64,000 nt of DNA from JBDSKH01 sp050245915. Its GTDB lineage: Bacteria > Actinomycetota > Actinomycetes > Actinomycetales > Microbacteriaceae. Within the stretch, counting starts at the first letter, position 1. The number at the start of each line of letters is the position of its first letter. Below the pieces are notes generated by a model. It was not told the DNA's origin. It saw nothing but the letters and a program-made list of their open reading frames with translations, and ran no database searches. The DNA lies in assembly GCA_050245915.1 (NCBI GenBank), contig JBFWWZ010000004.1, positions 1 to 64,000 of the forward strand, in the 5' to 3' direction. Both the position numbers and the translations under genes were made by a program. Of the stretch, positions 16,216-24,737 are shown piece by piece.

Positions 16216-17241
16216 CTACGGCGCGTACAGCGCCCGGGCGAGCGCGTCCAGCACCGCCGCCGAGCGCGGCCCGAACCCCAGCACCACGCCGTCCCCCATG
16301 TCCACGAACCTGCGGTGCTGCCCCGCCGTCGTCAGCTCCAGCGCCGGTTTCGACTGGAGCAAACCGTCGACACCTCCGGCCGACTCCAGACCGCCGGTCA
16401 TCACCAGGATCACGTCGGGATCCGCCGCGATGAGGGCCTCGTCGGTCATCGGCTTCATGCCGTCCCAGCCGATCTCGCCCGCGACATCCACCGCCGACAG
16501 CCCGCGGATCAGCTCATCGGCACCCGACTCCTCGCCGAACAGGTAGTAGATGCCGGAGCCGCCGCGCAGGTAGAGGAACAGGATCCGCACGCGCGCTCCC
16601 TCCGGGGGCGCGATCTCCGCGATCTCGGCGACCTTCGCATCGACCGCCGTGGCGATCTGCGTGGCCAGCCGCTCGCCCGCGGAGGGGTCGCCGAGAGCCG
16701 CTGCGACATCCCGAGCCAGCCGGCCCGCCCCGGCGAACGAGGGCTCGTTGTCGACGAAGACGACGTCGATGCCCGCCTCGCCCAGCTGCTCGATCACGTC
16801 ACGCGGCCCGATCGTGCCGTCGGTGATCACCAGGGTCGGGCGGAGCGCCAGCACCGCCTCGGCGTTGATGGTGTGCCCGCCCGTGGTGACGAACGGCAGA
16901 TCCTCCGAGCCGGGGAACGTCGTCGAGACGTCACGCCCGACCAGCAGGTCGGCGAGCCCGAGACCGGCGATCGTGCCGGCGATGCTTCCGGCGATATCGA
17001 GGCCGAGCACCCGCGGATGGTCCCCGAGACCCGACGGCTCGGCGGGCGGGTCGATGACCTCGACCGCCTCCGAGGCCAGCACCGCCGTCGACGGCCCGTC
17101 CACGGCGCGCGGGTCGTCCACGAGGTCGAGTTCGGCGAGGGGCGCCTGGCTGGGAACGACCGTGGATGTGGGGGTCGCGACCGGCGCGGAACATCCGGCG
17201 AGCAGCGCCACCAGCGCCGCCGCGGCAAGAAGACTACGCAC
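16216..17241 (-). CDS. hmuT: heme ABC transporter substrate-binding lipoprotein
   Basis: Cluster A-2 type binding protein of 341 residues, the normal HmuT size. Signal peptide of about 16 residues with lipobox LLAGC. The family stretches DHPRVLGLDIAGSIAGTIAGLGL, TTGGHTINAEAVLALRPTLV and GWDGMKPMTDEALIAADPDV mark heme-binding proteins. It starts 8 bases inside the htaA gene, so the two are coupled. It would pass heme to HmuUV, but no hmuU or hmuV gene follows: the next gene downstream is an unrelated reductase. Expression probably follows the iron box at 17934. Confidence 0.88.
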   Translation of the reverse strand: MRSLLAAAALVALLAGCSAPVATPTSTVVPSQAPLAELDLVDDPRAVDGPSTAVLASEAVEVIDPPAEPSGLGDHPRVLGLDIAGSIAGTIAGLGLADLLVGRDVSTTFPGSEDLPFVTTGGHTINAEAVLALRPTLVITDGTIGPRDVIEQLGEAGIDVVFVDNEPSFAGAGRLARDVAAALGDPSAGERLATQIATAVDAKVAEIAEIAPPEGARVRILFLYLRGGSGIYYLFGEESGADELIRGLSAVDVAGEIGWDGMKPMTDEALIAADPDVILVMTGGLESAGGVDGLLQSKPALELTTAGQHRRFVDMGDGVVLGFGPRSAAVLDALARALYAP

Positions 17242-17944
17242 GGCGCCGCCGCGTGAGGAAGAGGAAGACCGCCGCGGCGGCGACCACCGCGAGCACCCCC
17301 AGGCCGGTCAGGAAGGCCGCCAGCGGGAACTGCGGCGCCTGCGGCCCGTAACCCTCGTCGACGGTGACCGTGTCGCACGTCTTCCCGACGTTCATCGAGA
17401 CGGAGACCGGGTCGAACGCCTCGCCGGCGGGGTAGTTGGGGAAGGCGGTCGCGCCGTCCTCGGTCAGGGTGGTCTCGGCATCCAGGGTGCGCACCGCATC
17501 ATCGCCCACCACCTCGACCGACGGCAGCAGCACGAACGGCACATCGTCGGTGTCGACCATGACGCCGTCCATCGTCACCCCGGTCACGTCGAGCAGCAGC
17601 CGGCCGGAATCACCGTCCAGCATCAGGGTCGGGTTCTCGATAGTCGTGTCGAGCAGCCCGTCGTGGCCGACGAAGCGCACCGAGCCGGTGAACGCGATCG
17701 ACCCGGTGCCGGTCGCCGGGTCGTACCGGCCGGAGCCGTTCGCCCAGGAGAACGACGGGGTCTCGTAGGTCGCCCCGTTCGCCGTCGTCCACTCGCCGTT
17801 CGCGATCGAGCCGTCGATGTACGCGCGGAACGACTCCTTGAAGCCCCAGGTGAGCGTGGCATCCGTCACATCGCACCCGGGCGCCACGATGAGAGCGGCG
17901 GCGAGAGCGGCGGGCACGATGATCACACTCCAGTTTAGGATCAC
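17234..17944 (-). CDS. htaA: HtaA-domain heme-binding surface protein
   Basis: Membrane-anchored heme-binding protein of 236 residues with a single HtaA (CR) domain. An N-terminal secretion signal ends near APGC. The domain begins with DATLTWGFKESFRAYIDGS and includes IANGEWTTANGATYETPSFSW, which carries the conserved heme-ligand Tyr and Trp region. A C-terminal helix (LAAFLTGLGVLAVVAAAAVF) and RRRRA tail anchor it. Corynebacterial HtaA captures heme from hemoproteins and hands it to HmuT, the next gene. The GTG at 17944 lies inside an iron-type operator; GTG at 17926 is an alternative start. Confidence 0.87.
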   Translation of the reverse strand: MILNWSVIIVPAALAAALIVAPGCDVTDATLTWGFKESFRAYIDGSIANGEWTTANGATYETPSFSWANGSGRYDPATGTGSIAFTGSVRFVGHDGLLDTTIENPTLMLDGDSGRLLLDVTGVTMDGVMVDTDDVPFVLLPSVEVVGDDAVRTLDAETTLTEDGATAFPNYPAGEAFDPVSVSMNVGKTCDTVTVDEGYGPQAPQFPLAAFLTGLGVLAVVAAAAVFLFLTRRRRA

Positions 17945-17953
17945 CTAACCTGA
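17934..17953 (-). promoter_or_regulatory. DtxR/IdeR-type iron box
   Basis: The minus strand reads TCAGGTTAGGTGATCCTAAA, with arms TTAGG and CCTAA, close to the 19-base DtxR/IdeR consensus. It overlaps the predicted start of htaA and lies right after a -10-like GATACT. Iron-loaded DtxR would shut off htaA-hmuT. Confidence 0.75.
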
Positions 17954-17991
17954 GTATCCACAAGCTCGAGTGCCCCCACTAGCCTGGGCCG

Positions 17992-18744
17992 ATGGACACC
18001 GACACGCTGATCACGACGGTCACCCTCGTGCTCAGCATCGCCAGCGTCATCGTGTCGGGCCTGTTCTCGATCCGCACCCAGCGCCTCAGCCACCAGCTGG
18101 AGGCCGAACGCGAGGCCCGGCTCGAAGAGCAATCGGCGCTCAAAGCCGCCGAGCGCGTCTACGAACCGCTCGCCCAGGCCGCCGCCGAACTCCAGTCACG
18201 CATCTTCAACATCGTCGAGACCGGCTGGCTGGGCGTGCAGAAGCGCTACGAGAGCCACGGCGACTACGCCGCCACCTCCACCGCGTACCTCTTCGCGCAG
18301 TACTTCGGCTGGATCGAAGCCCGTCGGCAGGCGGTGCTCACCTCGAGCGGCGAAGGCGGACGCGACCTCAGCGTGCAGCGCGTCATCGACGGGGTGCTCG
18401 CGGTGCTGCGCCGCAGCGAAGACAGCGAAGGCTTCCTGTTCTTCACCACCGAGCAGCGCGCCATCGGAGAGCTCATGCTCACCTGGGAGGTGCACACCGA
18501 GACCGGCACCCGCATCCCCCACGTCATGGGCTACGCCGCGTTCACCGAACGGTTCGCCACCGACGAGACCTTCTCCGCCTGGTTCGCGCCCATCACCTCC
18601 GGTCTCGAACTCGTCGCCCAGGGCGACAACACGCGGCTGATCGCCATCCAGCACGCGCTGGTCAGGCTGATCGACGAACTCGACCCGAAGCGCAAGTACA
18701 CGGCCGGCTTCGACCTCCAGCCGATCGAGCAGCCCGAGGCATGA
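17992..18744 (+). CDS. membrane-anchored protein of unknown function
   Basis: Protein of 250 residues. One N-terminal membrane helix (about 5-27, LITTVTLVLSIASVIVSGLF), a charged coiled-coil-like stretch (about 30-60, SHQLEAEREARLEEQSALKA), then a mixed helical domain with no motif I recognise. A -10-like TAGCCT lies about 13 bases before the ATG, so the transcript may be nearly leaderless. It overlaps the hydrolase gene that follows by 4 bases, forming a four-gene plus-strand run up to 20181. Confidence 0.75.
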   Translation: MDTDTLITTVTLVLSIASVIVSGLFSIRTQRLSHQLEAEREARLEEQSALKAAERVYEPLAQAAAELQSRIFNIVETGWLGVQKRYESHGDYAATSTAYLFAQYFGWIEARRQAVLTSSGEGGRDLSVQRVIDGVLAVLRRSEDSEGFLFFTTEQRAIGELMLTWEVHTETGTRIPHVMGYAAFTERFATDETFSAWFAPITSGLELVAQGDNTRLIAIQHALVRLIDELDPKRKYTAGFDLQPIEQPEA

Positions 18745-19361
18745 CCGGCCACATCATCGTGCTGCCCGGCGGGGGCTACCGCCGCCACGCCCCGCACGAG
18801 GGCGAGCCGGTGGCCGAGTGGCTCCGCGGGCTCGGCCTCGACGCGAGCGTGTTCGCCTACCCGGTGAAGACACGTCACCCCGGTGTTCAGGATGCGGTGG
18901 TCGCCGAACTGCAGCGCATACGGGATGCCGGGGCCGGCCGCGTCGGCCTGCTCGGCTTCTCCGCGGGCGGGCATGCGGCGGCGATGGCCGCGCCCTTCGC
19001 GGATCTCGTGATCCTCGGATACCCGGTCGTGTCGATGCTGCTCGACACGCACAAGGGCTCCCGCGACAACCTGCTCGGCCCGGAGCCGACCGCCGCCGAG
19101 CGGGCCGCGACCTCCGCCGACCTGCTCGTGACGGCATCCACCCCGCCCTTCTTCATCTGGCACACCGCGGAGGACGCCGCCGTCCCGGTGCAGCACTCCT
19201 ACCTGCTGGGCATGGCGCTCGCCGCCGCCGGCGTGCCGCACGAACTGCATGTCTTCCCGCACGGGCCGCACGGGCTCGGGCTGGCGGAAGGTTCCGGCGC
19301 CGCCGCGCGTTGGACGTCACTGTGCGAGGAGTGGCTTCGCGCAGAGGGGTGGATCGCATGA
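18741..19361 (+). CDS. alpha/beta-hydrolase (small esterase)
   Basis: Alpha/beta-hydrolase of 206 residues. The oxyanion-hole motif VLPGGGYRRHAPHEGEP opens the protein (residues 7-23), the nucleophile elbow GFSAGGH gives Ser near residue 75, and the acid (Asp in TAEDAAVPVQ) and His (HGPHGLGL) follow. This resembles BD-FAE-type or xylan esterase-like hydrolases. Start ATG at 18741 overlaps the upstream stop (ATGA) and its stop overlaps the next start, so it is co-translated with the genes around it. No signal peptide; substrate unknown. Confidence 0.87.
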   Translation: MTGHIIVLPGGGYRRHAPHEGEPVAEWLRGLGLDASVFAYPVKTRHPGVQDAVVAELQRIRDAGAGRVGLLGFSAGGHAAAMAAPFADLVILGYPVVSMLLDTHKGSRDNLLGPEPTAAERAATSADLLVTASTPPFFIWHTAEDAAVPVQHSYLLGMALAAAGVPHELHVFPHGPHGLGLAEGSGAAARWTSLCEEWLRAEGWIA

Positions 19362-19768
19362 GCGACTGGAACACGAACGTCATCACCGAGTTCCGCGAGA
19401 GCAAGGGGACGACCAACTACTGGGGGCCGAAGCTGGTCGTGCTGCACACCATCGGCGCCAAGAGCGGCGAGCTGCGGGTGCAGCCGGTCGTCGGCTTCGA
19501 CCGCGACGGAGGCTGGCAGGTGGTCGCGTCGAAGGGCGGCGCCCCCGAGAACCCCGCCTGGTACCACAACCTGAGGGCCCACCCGGCGATCGACCTGGAG
19601 GCGCTGATCGACGGCGAGATCGTCACCGTGCCCGTGGTTGCGACCGAGATCACCGGCGACGAGTGGAAGGCCGCGTACGACTCGATCGCCGCGGAGGAGC
19701 CGCAGTTCGCCGAGTACCTCACGAAGACCGACCGCCGCATCCCGGTCTTCCGCCTCACCCGGGCATGA
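19358..19768 (+). CDS. DDN-family flavin/F420-dependent nitroreductase-like protein
   Basis: Protein of 136 residues in the deazaflavin-dependent nitroreductase family (split beta-barrel). Family features: EFRESKGTTNYWG near the start, LHTIGAKSGELRVQPV, GGAPENPAWYHNL (cofactor-contacting loop) and DRRIPVFRL at the end. Members bind F420 or a flavin and act on quinones, biliverdin or nitro compounds. A closely similar paralogue follows immediately with a 4-base overlap, so the pair came from a tandem duplication. The real substrate is unknown. Confidence 0.85.
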   Translation: MSDWNTNVITEFRESKGTTNYWGPKLVVLHTIGAKSGELRVQPVVGFDRDGGWQVVASKGGAPENPAWYHNLRAHPAIDLEALIDGEIVTVPVVATEITGDEWKAAYDSIAAEEPQFAEYLTKTDRRIPVFRLTRA

Positions 19769-20181
19769 GCTGGAACGACCGCGTCATCGCGGAGTTCCGC
19801 GCCAACGATGGCGTCACCAAGGGCTGGGGCAAGAGCCTGCTCGTCATGCACACGACGGGCGCCCGCAGCGGCGAACCGCGGCTCACGCCGGTGATGGCAC
19901 GCCGGGATGATTCGGGCGGCTGGTTCGTGGCGGCTGCGGCGGGCGGGGCGCCGACCCACCCGGCGTGGTACCACAACCTCGTCGCCCACCCGCGGTTCGA
20001 CGTCGAGGCGCACATCGACGGGGACGTGCAGACCGTCCCCGTGACAGCGCACGAACTCGACGGCGCCGAGTATGACGCGGCATGGCGGCTGTTCGCCGGC
20101 CGATCCCCGGTGTTCGAGGAGTTCGCCGCGAAGGCCGGGCGCAGGATCCCGGTCTTCCACCTCATTCCGGTGGTCGAGTAG
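19765..20181 (+). CDS. DDN-family nitroreductase-like protein, second copy
   Basis: Protein of 138 residues, paralogous to the gene before it: the same order of motifs appears (EFRANDGVTKGWG, MHTTGARSGEPRLTPVM, GGAPTHPAWYHNLVAHP, GRRIPVFHL). The two clearly differ along their length, so the duplication is old. The last 20 bases overlap the 3' end of the convergent acyl-CoA dehydrogenase-like gene. Confidence 0.85.
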   Translation: MSWNDRVIAEFRANDGVTKGWGKSLLVMHTTGARSGEPRLTPVMARRDDSGGWFVAAAAGGAPTHPAWYHNLVAHPRFDVEAHIDGDVQTVPVTAHELDGAEYDAAWRLFAGRSPVFEEFAAKAGRRIPVFHLIPVVE

Positions 20182-21289
20182 CGGGGAGCGGGCCGAGCAG
20201 GTTCGCCGCGACGGTGGAGTGCACGGACTCCGTGTCGCTCGGGTGGTAGATGCCGGCGAGCACGTCACGCTGTAGCCGCGACAGCTCGTTCGATGACGTG
20301 TACCCGCCGCCGCCGGCGATGCGCATCGCCTGATCCACGACGTAGCGCGCCGTCTCGGTCGCCCGGTGCTTCGCGCCGGTGAGCTTGCGGAACCAGTCCG
20401 CCCCGTGGTCGGCCAGCCCGTCGACGTCGGCGGCGAGCGCCTCGAGATCGGGGGCCAGCGCGTCGAGGGCGAGTGCGGCATCCGCGATGCGCCACCGGAT
20501 GTCGGGGTCGGCCGAATACGGCGCCCCCGACCGCAGGCTGGTGCGCCGGTGCGCCGCCGCGACCGCCAGCTCGAGCGCGCGGTCGGCGATGCCCGCGTAC
20601 ACCGAGCCGATCAGCAGCAGGAAGTTCGCGAAGATCGCGAACACGAACGGATCGGCGTTCGGGCCGACCGGAAGGAACCGGGAGATCCTGTCTTCGGGCA
20701 CGACCGCGTGATCGAGTCTCGTCGTGTTGCTCTGCGTTGCGCGCATGCCGAGGGTGTCCCAGTCGTCGAGCGTCGTGACACCCGCGTCGTCGCGCGTCAG
20801 GAACCCGTGCACCAGGCGGGGCTCATCGACGCCCGTGCTCTGCTTGCCGAACACCCCCAGCCGTGTCCACGCCGGAGCGAGACTCGTGAAGATCTTGGTC
20901 CCGGTGAAGGAGTACCCGCCGTCCACACGGTCGACCTGCGTCAGCGAATCCCAGAGCACGAGATCGTTGCCGGGCTCGCTGTTGCCGAACGCGAAGACCT
21001 CGCCGGCCGCGGCATCCTGCAGCACCCAGTCGAGGGAGTCGTCGCCGCGCTCGGACAGCACCCGCGCCACGCCCACCCAGACGAGGTGCATGTTGATGCC
21101 CAGGGCGGTCGCCGGGGCGTGCGCCGCCAGCAGTCGCTGATCACGGGCCGTGTCGAGCAGCGGCCGCGGCGCCAGGTAGCCGGCCGCGCGCAGCTCGTCG
21201 AGATCCTCGGTGAAGAACGCGTTGTCGCGGTCGTACCCGGCCGCCCGGTCGCGGATCCGCTGCAGCAGCTCGGGGGTGAGCACGGTCAT
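20162..21289 (-). CDS. acyl-CoA dehydrogenase-like flavoprotein
   Basis: Protein of 375 residues with the acyl-CoA dehydrogenase fold. Helical N-domain, then the beta-barrel with GEVFAFGNSEPGNDL and YSFTGTKIFTSLAPAW (flavin loop), then the C-terminal helical domain with AHRRTSLRSGAPY. The usual catalytic Glu is not evident, so it may be a flavin monooxygenase or desulfurisation-type relative rather than a true fatty-acid dehydrogenase. The ATG overlaps the stop of the LtrA gene (ATGA). Its 3' end overlaps the convergent DDN gene by 20 bases. Confidence 0.82.
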   Translation of the reverse strand: MTVLTPELLQRIRDRAAGYDRDNAFFTEDLDELRAAGYLAPRPLLDTARDQRLLAAHAPATALGINMHLVWVGVARVLSERGDDSLDWVLQDAAAGEVFAFGNSEPGNDLVLWDSLTQVDRVDGGYSFTGTKIFTSLAPAWTRLGVFGKQSTGVDEPRLVHGFLTRDDAGVTTLDDWDTLGMRATQSNTTRLDHAVVPEDRISRFLPVGPNADPFVFAIFANFLLLIGSVYAGIADRALELAVAAAHRRTSLRSGAPYSADPDIRWRIADAALALDALAPDLEALAADVDGLADHGADWFRKLTGAKHRATETARYVVDQAMRIAGGGGYTSSNELSRLQRDVLAGIYHPSDTESVHSTVAANLLGPLPATRPPE

Positions 21290-22467
21290 GCCCTCAGGCT
21301 ACGACCGGTCGACAGGGTCACCGTGACCACCAGCGCGGCGAGGACGGCGAGCGCGAGCATGACGCCCGCGAGGCCGATCACCGGTGTGGCGAACGGCACG
21401 AGCAGGGCGACGACCGCCGCGGGCAGCACCGCAACCGCGCGGACGGCCGGCTGCTCCACGAGCGGCCGGTGCAGCAGCCACACCAGCACCAGCACGATCG
21501 CGAACGGCACGGCCACCACCTGACCGGTGAGGGTCGGATCGACCTCGGTGTGGTGCCCGGCCACCTCGACGGCGACCTCCAGCCCGGCGCCGACCGCCGC
21601 GACCGCCGCGAACAGGAAGTAGTGCCCGTAACCCCAGAAGAACGAGCGGTCGCGATGCCGTGCCAGCCCGTCGCCGGCGGGCTGCAGAAAGTACACCCAC
21701 CAGAGCCCGACCAGGATCACCAGTCCGGCGATCCCGACGGTGATCAGGCTGCCGGTCACATCGGTCACCGCGAGCGCGGCCTGCACCCCGTTCGTCGCAG
21801 CCAGCACCCCCTCGCCGAGCAGGATGATCACGAACAACCCGTAACGCTCGGCGATGTGGTGCGGATGCCACGGGTCGTCGCCCGTGCGGTTCGCCCACAT
21901 GGGCACGCCCAGCTCGAGGGCCACCAGCACCGCGAACACCGGGATCGGCAGGAAGGCGGGGATGAGAAGCAGCCGGAGGATCCAGAGCACCTGGACCACA
22001 ACGATGCCGATCGCGTAGCGCGACGAGACCGCGCGGGTGTCGGGATGCTCGACCGCCGCCCGCACCCACAGTCCGACGAGACCGAGTCGCATCACCAGAT
22101 AGCCGATCGTGACCGTGGTGAAGTCGTAGTCGTCGAACGCCGCCGGAACCCCGGCCGCGAGCACCAGCACCCCCGCCATCTGCACGGTTCCGAGAACGCG
22201 CGACACGACATCGTCGGTGTCGTAGCCCGACGAGAACCAGGTGAAGTTCATCCACGCCCACCAGATGGCGAAGAACACCATCAGGAACGGCCACACCTTC
22301 TCGCCGAGGTGACCCTCGACCGTGGCGTGGGCGAGCTGCGTGACGAGCGATGCCACCGCCACCACGAAGACCAGGTCGAACAGCAGCTCGAACGGCGTCG
22401 CCGCCCGGTGCTGCTCGTCGATCGGCCGGGCGGCCATCCGCCGGTGAAGCCGCAGCGGGGTGGTCAC
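21286..22467 (-). CDS. low temperature requirement protein A (LtrA)
   Basis: Integral membrane protein of 393 residues with about 12 hydrophobic helices. The N-terminal HRAATPFELLFDLVFVVAVA motif and the later HHIAERYGLFVIILLGEGVL are the hallmarks of the LtrA family. The molecular role is unknown; family members were first tied to growth in the cold in Listeria. Starts with ATG at 22467, overlapping the kynureninase stop by 4 bases, so it belongs to the minus-strand run 24727-20162. Confidence 0.9.
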   Translation of the reverse strand: MTTPLRLHRRMAARPIDEQHRAATPFELLFDLVFVVAVASLVTQLAHATVEGHLGEKVWPFLMVFFAIWWAWMNFTWFSSGYDTDDVVSRVLGTVQMAGVLVLAAGVPAAFDDYDFTTVTIGYLVMRLGLVGLWVRAAVEHPDTRAVSSRYAIGIVVVQVLWILRLLLIPAFLPIPVFAVLVALELGVPMWANRTGDDPWHPHHIAERYGLFVIILLGEGVLAATNGVQAALAVTDVTGSLITVGIAGLVILVGLWWVYFLQPAGDGLARHRDRSFFWGYGHYFLFAAVAAVGAGLEVAVEVAGHHTEVDPTLTGQVVAVPFAIVLVLVWLLHRPLVEQPAVRAVAVLPAAVVALLVPFATPVIGLAGVMLALAVLAALVVTVTLSTGRSLRA

Positions 22468-23681
22468 GCGATCAACTCCGCGATGGCGCTGACACCCGCC
22501 TCCACCTCGGCGAAGCTCGTCGACAGCGGCGAGAGGCCGAGACGGATCCCGTTCGGGCGGCGGAAGTCCGGGATGACACCGCGCTCCCAGAGCAGCGGCA
22601 TGATCCGCTCGAAATCGGGGTGGTCGAGGGTGATGTGGCTGCCGCGCCGTGCGGGGTCACGCGGGGTGGCGAGCTCGGCCTCCGGGATCAGGGCGTCGGC
22701 GAGGGCGACCGCGTGCTCGGTGAGGGCGATCGATTTGGCGCGCACGGCATCCACCCCCGCCTCGGCGAGCATCGCCAAGGCCGGGCCCAGGGTCGCCATG
22801 CCGAGGATCGGCGGCGTGCCGCTGAGCACGCGACGGATGCCGGGGCCGGGCTGATACCCCTGCCCCATCTCGAACGGGGTCGCCGACCCGAGCCAGCCCT
22901 GGATCGGCTGCCGGTAGTCCTCCTGCAGGGCAGCGGAGACGTAGGCGAAGGCCGGAGCTCCCGGTCCGCCGTTCAGGTATTTGTACCCGCAGCCCACCGC
23001 GAGGTCGACGCCCCACTCGTCGAGCGCCGTCGGCAGGACGCCGGCCGAGTGGCAGAGATCCCACAGCATCAGGGCGCCGGCCGCGTGAACGAGGTCGGTG
23101 ATGGCCGGGATGTCGGCGAGCGCGCCCGAGCGGTAGGCGATCGCGCTCAGCACCACGACCGCGGTCCGATCGCTCACCGCCAGGGCGACCGCTTCGGGCG
23201 TCACGTCTCCGGGCTCCAGCCAGCGCAGTGTCGCGCCGGTCTCCGCGGCGACGCCCTCGAGCACGTACCTGTCGGTGGGGAAGTCGTCGCGGTGCACGAC
23301 GAGTTCGTCGCGTCCGGGCCGCAGGGCGAGGGCGGCGCGCACCTGCTTGTAGATGAGCACCGTGGTGGAGTCGCCGATCGTCGTCTGGCCGGGTGCCGCA
23401 CCGAGGGCGACGCGCCCCAGCTCGTCGCCGAGGCGCAGCGGCTCGTCGAGCCAGAGCTCGTCCCAGCCGCGGATCAGACGGCCGCCCCACTCCTCGGCCG
23501 CGACCCGGTTCAGATTGTCGAGGGATGCCGTGAGCGGCCGGCCGAGCGAGTTGCCGTCGAGATACGCGACCAGCCCGGGGCTCGGGGCGAACCGCTCGCG
23601 GAATCGGGCCAGCGGGTCGGCGGCGTCGAGCTCGCTGCTGGTCGAGTAGCCGCCCGCGGGCGGCGTATCGAGACCGCTCAC
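22464..23681 (-). CDS. kynU: kynureninase
   Basis: PLP-dependent kynureninase of 405 residues, the family size. It splits kynurenine or 3-hydroxykynurenine into anthranilate (or hydroxyanthranilate) and alanine. Visible motifs: YLDGNSLGRPL near residue 40, the Asp of MLWDLCHSAG, and the PLP lysine in GCGYKYLNGGPGAPAF near residue 235, then GWLGSATPFEMG. GTG at 23681 is chosen for its 4-base overlap with the upstream oxidoreductase stop. No other tryptophan-degradation gene is nearby, so whether it salvages tryptophan or feeds a special pathway is unclear. Confidence 0.9.
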   Translation of the reverse strand: MSGLDTPPAGGYSTSSELDAADPLARFRERFAPSPGLVAYLDGNSLGRPLTASLDNLNRVAAEEWGGRLIRGWDELWLDEPLRLGDELGRVALGAAPGQTTIGDSTTVLIYKQVRAALALRPGRDELVVHRDDFPTDRYVLEGVAAETGATLRWLEPGDVTPEAVALAVSDRTAVVVLSAIAYRSGALADIPAITDLVHAAGALMLWDLCHSAGVLPTALDEWGVDLAVGCGYKYLNGGPGAPAFAYVSAALQEDYRQPIQGWLGSATPFEMGQGYQPGPGIRRVLSGTPPILGMATLGPALAMLAEAGVDAVRAKSIALTEHAVALADALIPEAELATPRDPARRGSHITLDHPDFERIMPLLWERGVIPDFRRPNGIRLGLSPLSTSFAEVEAGVSAIAELIA

Positions 23682-24727
23682 GCCGCACCCAGTTCTCGGC
23701 GCGCGGCGTCGATGATCCGCAGCAGTTCGAGGGTGCGGGCCGGCGGATGCTCGGGCGCCTCGGTTCGGCCCTCCGCGATGTGCGCGGCGACCGCGGTGGC
23801 CTGGTAGGCGAGGCCCTCGCGGTAGCGCAGCGTGCTCGGGTCGGTGAACCGCAGCGGCGGCTGGGCCGTGCCGCCGCTGCCGGCGGTCGCGGCGGACAGC
23901 GTGAACCCACCCGGCTCCCAGAACGGACGGTCGACCTCGATGCGGGCGTGCTCGCCGGTCACGGCCGCGAGGTTCGGGGTCGACGCCATCATCGTGGCGG
24001 TCGCGATGCCGAGGGCGCCGCCGTGCCGGGTGACCACGGTCGCCTGCTCCTCCACACCCGTCGGCGCGAGGGTGCCGTGCGCCGATGCGCTGTCCGGCGA
24101 CCCGAGCGCGAACGTGGTCCACCACAGTGAGTAGATGCCGATGTCGAGCAGGGCCCCACCGCCGAGAATCGGGTCGAACGCGCGACTCGTCGGGTCGTAG
24201 CCGAAGACCTCGCCGAAATCGGCGGTCGCCAGGCGCAGCGGCCCGAGCGCGCCGTCGTCGAGCAGGCGCCGGATCACGGTGGTCTGGGGCAGGAAGCGGG
24301 TCCACAGCGCCTCCATCGCGAAGACGTTCGCGGCGCGGGCGGCGTCGAAGACCTTCCGGGCGTCGGCCTCGCTCGTCGCGAGGGGCTTCTCGATCAGCAC
24401 GTGCTTGCCGGCGCCGATCGCCCTCAGTGCCAGCGGCACATGCTCCGTGTGCGGGGGCGCGATGTAGACGATCTCGACGTCGGGGTCGGCGAGCAGCTGA
24501 TCGTAGTCGCCGTACGAGACCGGGATGCCGTGCCGGCTCGCGAAGGCGGCGGCGCGCCCGGCATCCCGCGATGCGACGGCGGCCACCCGCTGATCGGTGT
24601 GCCGGTGGACGGTGGTGGTCCAGGCATCGGCGATGACGCCCGGTGCCAGGATGCCCCAGCGCAGCACCGGACCTCCGCGCAGGGGAGTGTTCGTCGGCTC
24701 GGGGAGTGCGGACGGCAGCGTGCTCAC
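23678..24727 (-). CDS. Gfo/Idh/MocA-family oxidoreductase
   Basis: NAD(P)-dependent oxidoreductase of 349 residues. Rossmann fold at the start (LRWGILAPGVIADAW), the classic EKPLATSEADARKVFDAA with the catalytic Lys near residue 115, and a C-terminal alpha/beta domain with GGGALLDIGIYSLWW. Members act on sugars, inositols or dihydrodiols. GTG at 24727 is picked because longer frames run into the PHP gene. It lies 10 bases after that gene and overlaps kynU. Substrate not predictable. Confidence 0.85.
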   Translation of the reverse strand: MSTLPSALPEPTNTPLRGGPVLRWGILAPGVIADAWTTTVHRHTDQRVAAVASRDAGRAAAFASRHGIPVSYGDYDQLLADPDVEIVYIAPPHTEHVPLALRAIGAGKHVLIEKPLATSEADARKVFDAARAANVFAMEALWTRFLPQTTVIRRLLDDGALGPLRLATADFGEVFGYDPTSRAFDPILGGGALLDIGIYSLWWTTFALGSPDSASAHGTLAPTGVEEQATVVTRHGGALGIATATMMASTPNLAAVTGEHARIEVDRPFWEPGGFTLSAATAGSGGTAQPPLRFTDPSTLRYREGLAYQATAVAAHIAEGRTEAPEHPPARTLELLRIIDAARRELGAA

Positions 24728-24737
24728 GCCAGCGAAC

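Noticed and set aside
22464..23681. Kynureninase as part of a secondary-metabolite cluster
   Set aside because: No synthase, amino-acid adenylation or tailoring genes flank it; neighbours are unrelated oxidoreductases and LtrA.
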